DNA of 6,522 nucleotides from Chloroflexia bacterium (GTDB taxonomy: Bacteria; Chloroflexota; Chloroflexia; QHBQ01; JADMIH01): contig JAICKM010000400.1 in NCBI GenBank assembly GCA_025927935.1, positions 1 to 6,522 of the forward strand, read 5' to 3'. Shown piece by piece: positions 1-5,637 of the stretch. The position numbers and the translations under genes are program-made. The notes under the pieces are model-generated. The model was not told the origin of the DNA and made no database searches. It saw nothing but the letters and a program-made list of their open reading frames with translations. Position 1 is the stretch's first letter; each line of letters begins with the position of its first letter.

Positions 1-141
1 GACCTGATGGAATACGCGCAGGCCATCGGCCCCGGCGGCATCTACACCATCCGCTGGACGGCCAACGAGATCGCCTGCTTCCACGGCCGGCGGCCCAACC
101 GTGCCGATGTCGAGCACGCTTTCGGCGTGCGCGGCGTGTGA
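1..141 (+). CDS. C-terminal fragment of an unidentified protein
   Basis: An open frame enters from the left edge and ends at TGA 139-141, leaving 46 C-terminal residues. It is probably coding: nearly every codon ends in G or C, as in the neighbouring genes, and the frame is open to the edge. Visible features are a PGGIYTIRW stretch and an ending in AFGVRGV. There is no membrane segment or metal-binding motif. I do not recognise the family from this piece. It lies 31 bp upstream of the membrane aminopropyltransferase on the same strand, so co-transcription is plausible. Membrane spermidine-synthase-like genes are often next to small genes of unknown function or speD, but this fragment does not look like SpeD. 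Confidence 0.7.
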   Translation, partial: DLMEYAQAIGPGGIYTIRWTANEIACFHGRRPNRADVEHAFGVRGV

Positions 142-154
142 CCCCCCACGCGGC

Positions 155-160
155 TAGAAT
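155..160 (+). promoter_or_regulatory. Possible -10 box close to the aminopropyltransferase start
   Basis: TAGAAT matches the TATAAT consensus at five of six positions and ends 12 bp before the GTG at 173. No convincing -35 box is found 16-19 bp upstream, where the sequence is inside the end of the previous gene. If it is used, the transcript would start at or just before the GTG and be almost leaderless. That would fit the lack of a Shine-Dalgarno sequence there. A single hexamer is weak evidence. Confidence 0.2.
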
Positions 161-172
161 CGGAACCCCCCT

Positions 173-1768
173 GTGAGCCGGACCGAGACTCCGGCGCCCG
201 TGATCTCGCCGGGCGGTCACGCCGGACCGCCCCTACCCTTCGCGGGGTCGCGCGCCGCCGGGCGCGAAGCGGGCGCGCTGCTGATCTCCATCTTCATCAT
301 CGCCGTCTGCGGGCTGATCTATGAGCTGATCATCGGCAGCCTGTCGTCGTACCTGCTCGGCGACAGCGTGGTGCAGTTCTCAATCACGCTGGGCGTCTTT
401 CTGTCGGCGATGGGCCTCGGCTCGTTCCTGTCGCGGGCCGTGCGCGACAACCTGCTGCGCGTGTTCCTGATCGTGGAAATCGCCGTGGGCCTGCTGGGCG
501 GCGCGTCGGCGGCGGGGCTGTTTGCCTTCTACAGCCTCTTCCCGCGCAGCTACGTGGTGGTCATGATCGCCACGTTGATCGGGCTGGGCACGTTGATCGG
601 GCTGGAGATCCCCCTGCTGACGCGCATCGCCCGCCGCTACGGCAGCCTGCGCGACACCTTGGCAAACGTGCTGGCTGTGGACTACCTGGGCGCGCTGGGC
701 GCATCGCTGCTCTTCCCGCTGCTGTTGCTGCCCTACCTGGGCCTGACGCGCACGGCGTTCCTGACCGGCATCTGCAACCTGGTCGTGGTCGCCATCAACC
801 TGCGCGTGTTCGGCGCGGGTCTGCCCGGCGCGCGGGCCATCGCCGCGGGCACCGTCGCCGCGCTGTTGTTGCTCGGCGGCGGGGTGGTGCAGGCCAGCAG
901 CATCACCGCGATTGTGGAGGAACGGCTCTACCAGGACCAGATTCTCTACGCCGAGCAATCAGCTTACCAGCGCATCGTGGTCACGTCGTACCAGGAAGAT
1001 CTGCGGCTCTACCTGGACCGCGAGTTGCAGTTCTCCAGTCGCGACGAGTACCGCTACCACGAGTCGCTGGTCCACCCGGCCATGACGCTGGCCCCGTCGC
1101 ATGAGCGCGTGCTGATTATCGGCGGCGGCGACGGCCTGGCCCTGCGCGAGGTGCTGAAGTATCCCGACGTGCAACACGTCACGCTGGTCGATCTCGACCC
1201 GGCGGTGGTCAAGCTGGGGCGCACCTTCGGCCCCATCGTCGCCCTCAACGGCGGCGCGTTTGACGACCCGCGCGTGGAGGTGATCAACGCCGACGGTTAC
1301 CAGTACCTGGTGGATAGCTCCGACCTCTACCCGGTGATCATCACCGACCTGCCCGACCCGCGCAACGAGGGCCTCGCCAAGCTCTACTCGCGCGAGTTCT
1401 ACACCATCGCCGGGCGCCACCTGGCGCCCGGCGGCATGTTCGTGCAGCAATCGTCCTCGCCCTACTTCGTGCGCCAGGCGTACTGGTGCATCGTCCACAC
1501 GGCGCGGGACGCGGGCTTGCGCGTGCAGCCCTACCACACCTACGTGCCGTCCTTCGGCGATTGGGGCTTCATCCTGGCCTCCAACGTGATCCCCGCCTGG
1601 CCGCCCCCCGCGCCCCCCGTGCCGGTCCGCTTCCTGACCCCGGCCCAACTGGCGATCATGCCCACCTTCGACCCGGACTCCGGCGACCTGCCCACGGACA
1701 TCTCCACGCTGCAAAACCCGGTCGTCCTGCGCTACTACATCGACGCCTGGCGCCACTGGCGAGGATGA
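173..1768 (+). CDS. speE: Membrane-bound spermidine synthase family protein (polyamine aminopropyltransferase)
   Basis: A 531-residue protein with an N-terminal membrane domain fused to a spermidine-synthase fold. About seven hydrophobic segments lie between residues 35 and 243, including the family-typical SYLLGDSVVQFS (59-70) and VDYLGALGASLLFPLLLLP (169-187). The cytoplasmic catalytic part starts near 255. It shows DEYRYHE (291-297), the decarboxylated-SAM loop GGGDG (317-321), the acidic ribose-binding region VDLD (339-342), ADG (373-375), the catalytic-type DLPDP (392-396) and LYSREFY (404-410). Family knowledge predicts transfer of aminopropyl from decarboxylated S-adenosylmethionine to a diamine, but substrates of the membrane-fused subfamily are poorly established. 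The GTG at 173 is the longest start; GTG 200 is the other in-frame option before the first membrane helix. Neither has a good Shine-Dalgarno. The 34 residues before helix 1 are Pro/Gly-rich and include a palindromic repeat at DNA level (211-236). The gene looks intact and converges on the surface-protein gene. Confidence 0.88.
   Translation: MSRTETPAPVISPGGHAGPPLPFAGSRAAGREAGALLISIFIIAVCGLIYELIIGSLSSYLLGDSVVQFSITLGVFLSAMGLGSFLSRAVRDNLLRVFLIVEIAVGLLGGASAAGLFAFYSLFPRSYVVVMIATLIGLGTLIGLEIPLLTRIARRYGSLRDTLANVLAVDYLGALGASLLFPLLLLPYLGLTRTAFLTGICNLVVVAINLRVFGAGLPGARAIAAGTVAALLLLGGGVVQASSITAIVEERLYQDQILYAEQSAYQRIVVTSYQEDLRLYLDRELQFSSRDEYRYHESLVHPAMTLAPSHERVLIIGGGDGLALREVLKYPDVQHVTLVDLDPAVVKLGRTFGPIVALNGGAFDDPRVEVINADGYQYLVDSSDLYPVIITDLPDPRNEGLAKLYSREFYTIAGRHLAPGGMFVQQSSSPYFVRQAYWCIVHTARDAGLRVQPYHTYVPSFGDWGFILASNVIPAWPPPAPPVPVRFLTPAQLAIMPTFDPDSGDLPTDISTLQNPVVLRYYIDAWRHWRG
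211..236 (+). repeat. Palindromic repeat-like element inside the speE N-terminal coding region
   Basis: An 8-bp perfect inverted repeat, GGGCGGTC (211-218) and GACCGCCC (225-232), is separated by ACGCCG and followed by CTAC. Its layout (GGGC stem, short loop, stem ending GCCCCTAC) matches the intergenic palindrome at 5605-5629. It encodes part of the Pro/Gly-rich tail (about residues 13-21) ahead of the first membrane helix. This is either a repeat captured by the reading frame or a sign that the real start lies further downstream. Confidence 0.55.
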
Positions 1769-1868
1769 CGAGTGCTGAGTGCTGTTCGCGCAGCGGTGCC
1801 GCAGGCACCTTGCTGAGTGCTGAGTGCCGGCGAGTGGTCGGTGGTCAGTAGTCAGGACGACGAGTGAT
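1768..1868 (+). repeat. Degenerate heptad repeat array (GAGTGCT / CAGTGGT type)
   Basis: Seven-base units with pattern nAGnnnT begin immediately after the speE stop: GAGTGCT at 1770-1776, a second copy at 1777-1783, then after a hairpin GAGTGCT 1815-1821, GAGTGCC 1822-1828, GAGTGGT 1832-1838, CGGTGGT 1839-1845, CAGTAGT 1846-1852 and finally GAGTGAT 1862-1868. The 17 bases 1768-1784 are identical to 4110-4126, and ACGAGTGATG (1860-1869) recurs at 4137-4146. The last base of the speE TGA is the first base of the shared 17-mer. No ORF here looks coding. Confidence 0.8.
1795..1809 (+). terminator. Hairpin interrupting the heptad array, possible weak terminator
   Basis: GGTGCC (1795-1800) and GGCACC (1804-1809) form a perfect 6-bp stem around a GCA loop, 27 bp after the speE stop. 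Only two T residues follow, so it is not a classical intrinsic terminator. It may instead be part of the repeat element in which it is embedded. Confidence 0.25.
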
Positions 1869-1898
1869 GCGGGGCGGCGTGATACTGGCGAGGGCAAC

Positions 1899-2004
1899 CT
1901 CTTCCCCTGCGATGGAGAGGGGAGAACGTCCGCCCGTGGACGGGCCGCCGTGGTCCCCCCTCCTGCCGCGGGAAGGGGGGTTGGGGGGTTAGGTTGGTCG
2001 GGGG
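1899..2004. other. Hairpins and G-tract run in the convergent gap
   Basis: Between the convergent speE and surface-protein genes lie three potential stem-loops. The first pairs about 1899-1908 with 1918-1925 (one bulge). The second is GCCCG (1932-1936) with CGGGC (1941-1945). The third pairs CCCCCCT (1955-1961) with AGGGGGG (1974-1980). The third is followed on the + strand by further G-tracts at 1983-1988 and 2000-2004. With GGG at 1970-1972 this gives four tracts of three or more G, loops of 2, 2 and 11, a possible G-quadruplex. The region may end both convergent transcripts, but no U-tract is present. Confidence 0.4.
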
Positions 2005-2007
2005 CGG

Positions 2008-2883
2008 CTAGCGCCGCACCGCCGAGCGCCCGCGCAGGATGCCGCCCGCCAGCAGGGCCAGCAGGCCCACGATTAGCAGCGCCGGCCAGGCGCTGTCCGC
2101 CGGTTGGCCCGTGACCGGCATGCCGGGCGGCGGGCTGACCACGCCGCCGACATTGCCGGTCGGCGTGCTGGTCGGCGGGAAGTACTGCGCTCCGGTGCGG
2201 ATGGCGACGATAAAGTCACCGTCGGTGAGGTTATCACCCGCCTGCACCGTGCGGGGCTTTTGCTGGTAGCCCCAGCCCGCGCCCGTCTTGATGCCCAGCC
2301 AGATCTCGCCCGCCGGAAGCTGCAAGGTATAGCGGCCATTGCCGTCGGTGCGCGTCGCACTGAACGTGGGTGGCCCCTTGACTTGCTTGACGCCTGTCGC
2401 CAGCGCGTTGGTCGCGTAGATGGTCATGCCGCCGAGCGGGACGCCGTCCAGGTCCGTCACCCGGCCCGTGACATTCGCCACCAGGGGCACGCTGACCGGG
2501 GGATTCGCCACCGGCAGCAGGAAGGCGATGCCCGTCGTGTAGGAGCTAGGGTAGACGGTAAACTCCGACGAGCCATAGCCGGGGTGTTCCGCCCGCACGA
2601 CGAAGGTCCCGGGGCCGGTGTTGATCGACCATGCGCCGTCCGCGTTGGTCTGCACGCCGGGGCCGATAGCGACGTGCTGCGGCATCCGGTACACGGTGAC
2701 GGTGGCATCGGCGAGGGTCGTGCCGTCGTAGCCAAAGACATAGCCGGACAGCATGGTGGAACTTTGGGCGGCGGCGGGCGCCGCCCCCAGCAGGCCCGCC
2801 AGGAGCAGGCAGCAAATGCCGAGGCCAACCAGGCCCCGGCTCAGCCACCCGCCGCTCTGGGCATGCGGCATTGTTGCGGTCAT
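2008..2883 (-). CDS. Secreted two-domain surface protein with LPXTG-like (MPVTG) C-terminal anchor
   Basis: A 291-residue protein of unknown specific role. A signal peptide is visible: basic R16, a hydrophobic core about 18-33, and an AAPAAAQ cleavage region near 34-40. Two beta-sandwich modules of the carboxypeptidase-regulatory-like / transthyretin-like type follow. The first spans about 45-125, with the hallmark TNADGAWSI (79-87) and GTFVVRAEHPGY (92-103). The second spans about 137-228, with GRVTDLDGVPL (140-150) and TRTDGNGRYTLQLPAG (177-192). A Thr/Pro/Gly-rich linker (236-254) leads to MPVTG (255-259), a hydrophobic stretch (266-283) and a basic end, RGRSAVRR. This tripartite tail is a sortase-type sorting signal with Met for Leu. 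I chose ATG 2881-2883 because AAGGGGGA lies 6 bp upstream; a start 14 codons earlier would put an odd non-hydrophobic extension before the signal peptide. The gene is separated from the upstream dehydrogenase by 189 bp, so it is probably its own unit. Likely role: wall-attached scaffold or adhesin. Confidence 0.82.
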   Translation of the reverse strand: MTATMPHAQSGGWLSRGLVGLGICCLLLAGLLGAAPAAAQSSTMLSGYVFGYDGTTLADATVTVYRMPQHVAIGPGVQTNADGAWSINTGPGTFVVRAEHPGYGSSEFTVYPSSYTTGIAFLLPVANPPVSVPLVANVTGRVTDLDGVPLGGMTIYATNALATGVKQVKGPPTFSATRTDGNGRYTLQLPAGEIWLGIKTGAGWGYQQKPRTVQAGDNLTDGDFIVAIRTGAQYFPPTSTPTGNVGGVVSPPPGMPVTGQPADSAWPALLIVGLLALLAGGILRGRSAVRR

Positions 2884-2889
2884 ATAGAA

Positions 2890-2897
2890 TCCCCCTT
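2890..2897 (-). promoter_or_regulatory. Ribosome-binding site of the surface-protein gene
   Basis: On the - strand AAGGGGGA lies 6 bp before ATG 2883. It decides the start in favour of this ATG over the in-frame ATG at 2925. Confidence 0.65.
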
Positions 2898-2907
2898 CGT
2901 GTGCGTG

Positions 2908-2917
2908 ACATATAGCA
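2908..2917 (-). promoter_or_regulatory. Possible extended -10 promoter for the surface-protein gene
   Basis: The - strand reads TGCTATATGT, resembling an extended -10 (TGnTATAAT) with four matches in the hexamer, about 25 bp before the ATG. It is an A/T-rich spot in very GC-rich DNA. No clear -35 box is present, as the bases 17 bp upstream are GC-only. A second A/T-rich spot lies at about 2980-2991. Confidence 0.25.
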
Positions 2918-2946
2918 CCCGGCACGTCGCGCGGGCGCTTTCCCCC

Positions 2947-2963
2947 GCCGCCCCACGGGCGGC
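2947..2963. other. Perfect GC hairpin in the gap between dehydrogenase and surface-protein genes
   Basis: GCCGCCC (2947-2953) and GGGCGGC (2957-2963) form a 7-bp perfect stem with a CAC loop. It lies in the 189-bp gap 2884-3072, upstream of the surface-protein promoter candidate. No T-run follows on the - strand. It could aid termination of the upstream dehydrogenase transcript or be a repeat remnant. I see no small gene in this gap. Confidence 0.35.
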
Positions 2964-3044
2964 AGGCTGACCAGGCGAACTATGCATTAAGCGTACCGCT
3001 CGTCTGTTGCCCGGAGCTTGCCTGCGCGGGCTGGACGGAGCCGG

Positions 3045-3066
3045 TGTAGGGGCCGCCGGGCGGGCC
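3045..3066 (-). repeat. Degenerate copy of the CCCCTACA palindrome
   Basis: On the + strand TGTAGGGGCCG is followed by CCGGGCGGGCC. The first 11 bases equal the matching part of the reverse complement of the palindrome at 5605-5630. The internal arms pair imperfectly (GGCC-GCC with GGCGGGCC). It sits only 6 bp beyond the dehydrogenase stop codon, so it could also act as a 3'-end hairpin. Confidence 0.45.
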
Positions 3067-3072
3067 TGGGCG

Positions 3073-4095
3073 CTAGACTTCGACGACGACTTTGACCGCC
3101 TCGACTTCGCCGCGGCCCATGCGCGCGAACATCTCCGGGGCCTCGGCCAGGGAGCAGCGGGCCTCGATCAGCGGGCCGACATCGACCGCGCCGCGGTTCA
3201 GCAGATCGACGGCCTCGCGGTATTCGGCGGCGGTGTAGGCGTAGGCGCTGGTGATGCGGCGTTCCTGCGGCACCAGGTCGTAGAGACCCACCTCGACCAG
3301 TGGTGTCGCCAGGCCCACCAGCATCAGCGTGCCGCCGGGGGCCAGCGCGGGCAGCGCCTGCTTGATGGTCGCGCTCACGGCCACGGCGTCGATGATGGTG
3401 GGGAAGCCGCGCCCGTCCGTGACTTCGCGGCCCAGCACGGTCAAGTCGGTCTGGCGGGAGTCGCGGGGCTGCCCGCCCAGGCGCTCGATCATCTCCAGCT
3501 TGTGCGGGGCCACATCGGTGACGAAGACCGGATCGGCGCCGCGCTGGCGGCAGGCCAACAGGCAGCAGAGGCCGATGGTGCCGCCGCCCAGCACGGCAAT
3601 GGGCTGTCCGCGCTGCGGGTCGGCCACATTCGTGGCGCGCAGGCCCACGGCCAGCGGCTCGGCCATCGAACCGGCGGCAAAGCTGACGCTATCGGCCATG
3701 GGGATGGCGTTGCGCGCGGGCGCGGTGACGTACTCCGCGAAGCCCCCGTGCGTGCCCATGTTCACCCCGATAGACTTGCGCTGACGGCAGAGTTCCTCGT
3801 GCCCGGCGCGGCAATCGGGGCAGGTGCCGCAGTAGATCAGCGGGTTCACCGCCACGCGCGTGCCCACGGCCAGGTCGGTGACGCCCGACCCCCGTTCGCG
3901 CACGATCCCGGCGAACTCATGGCCCATGACCATGCCCGGCGTGCGCCGCCCCGACGCCCCGGTATAGCCGTGCACATCGCTGCCGCAGATGCCCACGGCC
4001 TTGACTTCGATCAATACCTCGCCCGGCCCCGGTTGCGGGCGGGCGATCTCTTCGACCGCCATCTCGTGGGGGCCGTTCCAGACCAGTGCTTGCAT
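3073..4095 (-). CDS. Zinc-dependent medium-chain alcohol/polyol dehydrogenase
   Basis: A 340-residue, full-length member of the medium-chain dehydrogenase/reductase superfamily (sorbitol/threonine dehydrogenase-like), expected to oxidise a secondary alcohol of a polyol, sugar or sugar acid with NAD(P). The N-terminal GroES-like domain carries the catalytic zinc ligands C37 (in GICGSD), H59 and E60 (GHEFAG), with E146 in AEP. The structural zinc loop is complete: C89, C92, C95 and C103. The Rossmann domain has VLGGGTIG (168-175), and D194 at the end of the next strand suggests NAD rather than NADP preference. The start ATG has AAAGGAT 7 bp upstream. It is the last enzyme gene of the - strand cluster, 146 bp after the LarA-like gene, and that gap is filled by an inverted repeat element. 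Substrate cannot be read from sequence. Confidence 0.9.
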   Translation of the reverse strand: MQALVWNGPHEMAVEEIARPQPGPGEVLIEVKAVGICGSDVHGYTGASGRRTPGMVMGHEFAGIVRERGSGVTDLAVGTRVAVNPLIYCGTCPDCRAGHEELCRQRKSIGVNMGTHGGFAEYVTAPARNAIPMADSVSFAAGSMAEPLAVGLRATNVADPQRGQPIAVLGGGTIGLCCLLACRQRGADPVFVTDVAPHKLEMIERLGGQPRDSRQTDLTVLGREVTDGRGFPTIIDAVAVSATIKQALPALAPGGTLMLVGLATPLVEVGLYDLVPQERRITSAYAYTAAEYREAVDLLNRGAVDVGPLIEARCSLAEAPEMFARMGRGEVEAVKVVVEV

Positions 4096-4102
4096 GTTGT
4101 CT

Positions 4103-4109
4103 ATCCTTT
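4103..4109 (-). promoter_or_regulatory. Ribosome-binding site of the complete dehydrogenase, abutting a repeat
   Basis: AAAGGAT on the - strand lies 7 bp before ATG 4095. The repeat element at 4111-4240 ends one base upstream of this site, so the element supplies the 5' leader of this gene if transcription starts upstream. Confidence 0.6.
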
Positions 4110-4110
4110 A

Positions 4111-4240
4111 CGAGTGCTGAGTGCTGAGTGCTGAGTACGAGTGATGAGAGTAATGAGAAGGGTGGCCTGGCTATAAAGCTGCTACTGACCCAGCCCTACC
4201 CAGACTTGATAACTCGTCGTTACTCAGCACTCAGCACTCG
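4111..4240. repeat. 130-bp nested inverted-repeat element with heptad arms (MITE-like)
   Basis: The left arm has three exact GAGTGCT heptads (4112-4132) plus GAGT. The right arm carries the inverted heptads. CGAGTGCTGAGTGCTGAGT at 4111-4129 is the exact reverse complement of 4222-4240 (19 bp). Imperfect pairing extends inward through CGAGT (4138-4142) and its inverted partner near 4212-4216. An inner pair, 4160-4172 with 4192-4201 (one bulge, one wobble), leaves a loop containing TATAAA at 4173-4177. The element begins one base after the dehydrogenase ribosome-binding site and ends one base from the LarA-like stop codon. It has no coding capacity. The A/T-rich loop could hold a -10 box on either strand, but no -35 supports it. 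Confidence 0.75.
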
Positions 4241-4241
4241 G

Positions 4242-5549
4242 CTAATGACTCCGTGCCGCGGGAAACGGCGTAATCTGCCCCGTCGGGTCGAACGTGAGCG
4301 GGCCGAGGCGGGGGCCTAGCGTGCAGCCAGCGGCAGCGGCTTCCACGCAGAGCGATTCGGCGATCAGCAGCGCGCCCACGTCGAGCGTGTTCGGGATGCG
4401 GACCAGGCGCGGGTGATCGGGATGGGCGCTGGCCGCCGCGTGCAGGGCCAGCGCGATGGCTGTGTAGTCGTCTTGCATCACGAAGGGGATGGACGAGCGG
4501 CGCAGGCCGAACGTGCCCGACGTGATGCCGTTCAGGTAGAAGGCGTGGAAGTCCATCTTCGCCACCAGGCGGCGGGTGGTCACGTCGGCCATGCCCAGGC
4601 CCGCCGCGTTGCCGTGCGACTCCGGACTCACGTCCAGCGCGACGATGGCCGTGATGCGCGGGCGCGGGTTTTCCTCCTGCCCCGGCACGAGGATGCGCCC
4701 GATCACCGTGGTGTCCATGCCTGCGCCGCTGAAGTTCTTGCCGATCTGATCGACCACGAGCACGTCGAGATCGTCGAAGGGCAGGCCGGGCAGCAAACGG
4801 CGCGCGTCGGCCAGCAGGCGGGTTTCCTCCGCGCCGCCGAAGGCCGCCGGGGGCAGCACGGCGATCTCGGCCACGCCGCCCAGCCCGTTCTCCACGATGC
4901 CCACCCCGGCCAGGATGGGCCGGGCCGCGGCGATGGCCTGCGCGGCGGGGGCCAGCAGCCTGCGCAGCCCCGGCGCACCGTAGCGGTGGATCGCATCGGC
5001 GCCGTGGCGCTTACCCAGGCCGATCACCGTCATCTTGGACAGGCCGCTCTCGATGGGGCCGTGGAAGTCGGAGTGCGGCTTGATGCGGTTGACCACGATG
5101 ATCCCGTCCGCCGCCGCCGCATAGGCGTCCATGAACAGGTCGGGGCCGTCGGGCAGCCGGCCCAGCGGCACCACGTCCATGGTGGCGCGGATCGGCGCGC
5201 CCATGCTTGCCTCGGTGACGCCCAGTTCGGCCAGCAGCGCGACCTGGCCGGGCGCCGTGGCCCCGCCGTGGCTGCCCATCGCGGGCACCAGGAACGGCGC
5301 CGCGCCGGTGGCCCGCACGGCGTCCACGACCGCGCGCAGCACCACGGCAATGCTGCTGATGCCCCGGCTGCCTGCCGTGACGGCGATCTGCTGGCCGGGC
5401 CGCAGCCTGCTCAGCAGGCCGGAGTCCGCCAACTGCCGCTGCACCTCCCCGACCACGTCGGCGATCTGCGGCGCCTCCCAGCGTTGCCGCGCCAGGTACA
5501 TTGGCGGCAGCGGCGCGTGCAGGTCATAGGTGCCGAAATCGAGTTCCAT
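4242..5549 (-). CDS. LarA-like nickel-pincer cofactor-dependent isomerase homologue (lactate racemase-domain protein)
   Basis: A 435-residue protein of the lactate racemase (LarA, DUF2088) superfamily, which racemises or epimerises 2-hydroxy acids using a nickel-pincer nucleotide. Residues known from Lactiplantibacillus LarA have counterparts at nearly the same spacing: R62 (cf. R75), H94 in GSHGG (cf. H108), H159 in RIKPH (cf. H174), K172 in SGLSK (cf. the cofactor-linked K184), H188 (cf. the nickel ligand H200), and Q268/K271 (cf. Q295/K298). The equivalent of LarA D72 is not an Asp here (GSR context). So cofactor binding and catalysis are probably conserved while the substrate may differ from lactate. 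The start has GAGGAT just upstream. It follows the hexulose-phosphate synthase-like gene by 88 bp of repeats and precedes the zinc dehydrogenase. Such neighbours suggest a sugar acid or polyol-derived hydroxy acid. The cofactor genes larB, larC and larE are not in the window. Confidence 0.82.
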   Translation of the reverse strand: MELDFGTYDLHAPLPPMYLARQRWEAPQIADVVGEVQRQLADSGLLSRLRPGQQIAVTAGSRGISSIAVVLRAVVDAVRATGAAPFLVPAMGSHGGATAPGQVALLAELGVTEASMGAPIRATMDVVPLGRLPDGPDLFMDAYAAAADGIIVVNRIKPHSDFHGPIESGLSKMTVIGLGKRHGADAIHRYGAPGLRRLLAPAAQAIAAARPILAGVGIVENGLGGVAEIAVLPPAAFGGAEETRLLADARRLLPGLPFDDLDVLVVDQIGKNFSGAGMDTTVIGRILVPGQEENPRPRITAIVALDVSPESHGNAAGLGMADVTTRRLVAKMDFHAFYLNGITSGTFGLRRSSIPFVMQDDYTAIALALHAAASAHPDHPRLVRIPNTLDVGALLIAESLCVEAAAAGCTLGPRLGPLTFDPTGQITPFPAARSH

Positions 5550-5553
5550 CGCT

Positions 5554-5559
5554 ATCCTC
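5554..5559 (-). promoter_or_regulatory. Ribosome-binding site of the LarA-like gene
   Basis: GAGGAT on the - strand, with the GAGG core 6 bp before ATG 5549, supports this start. The heptad array begins 5 bp further upstream. Confidence 0.6.
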
Positions 5560-5563
5560 GTTC

Positions 5564-5603
5564 TAGCGTTCAGCCATCAGCCGTTAGGCGTTAGGCGTCA
5601 GCC
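5564..5603. repeat. Degenerate heptad array (TAGGCGT / CAGCCGT type)
   Basis: Five consecutive 7-base units fit nAGnnnT without a gap: TAGCGTT (5564-5570), CAGCCAT (5571-5577), CAGCCGT (5578-5584), TAGGCGT (5585-5591), TAGGCGT (5592-5598), then a partial CAGCC. The base composition differs from the GAGTGCT arrays, but the period and fixed positions are the same. It lies upstream of the LarA-like ribosome-binding site. Confidence 0.75.
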
Positions 5604-5604
5604 A

Positions 5605-5630
5605 GGGCCGGTTGCAAACCGGCCCCTACA
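5605..5630. repeat. Palindromic element ending in CCCCTACA
   Basis: GGGCCGGTT (5605-5613) and AACCGGCCC (5617-5625) form a perfect 9-bp stem with a GCA loop, followed by CTACA. It lies directly next to the heptad array and 8 bp from the stop of the upstream hexulose-phosphate synthase-like gene. No T-run follows on the - strand, so it is not a classical terminator, though it could attenuate or protect the transcript. Confidence 0.75.
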
Positions 5631-5637
5631 GCGGCGG

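Noticed and set aside
1768..1868. CRISPR array
   Set aside because: Units are 7 bp and contiguous, with no spacers of regular length and no cas genes.
959..1897. - strand open frame (312 codons) opposite speE
   Set aside because: It runs through the heptad repeats and opposite the catalytic motifs of the aminopropyltransferase, with no family signature of its own.
2765..2883. Lipoprotein signal in the surface protein (cysteines at 24-25)
   Set aside because: The cysteines lie inside the hydrophobic core, with Ile rather than Gly/Ala/Ser before the first. The AAPAAAQ site downstream fits ordinary signal peptidase cleavage.
3007..4134. Long + strand open frame (375 codons) opposite the zinc dehydrogenase
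   Set aside because: The - strand frame has complete dehydrogenase motifs. The + strand product is an Ala/Gly/Arg/His-rich composition typical of antisense frames in GC-rich genes.
4128..4319. Small + strand open frame (63 codons) across the inverted-repeat element
   Set aside because: It is made from heptad repeats plus antisense of the LarA-like 3' end, with no ribosome-binding site or plausible protein character.
4413..5594. Long + strand open frame (393 codons) opposite the LarA-like gene
   Set aside because: It has no recognisable motif and a low-complexity His/Arg/Gln-rich product. The opposite strand carries the conserved LarA residues and a ribosome-binding site.
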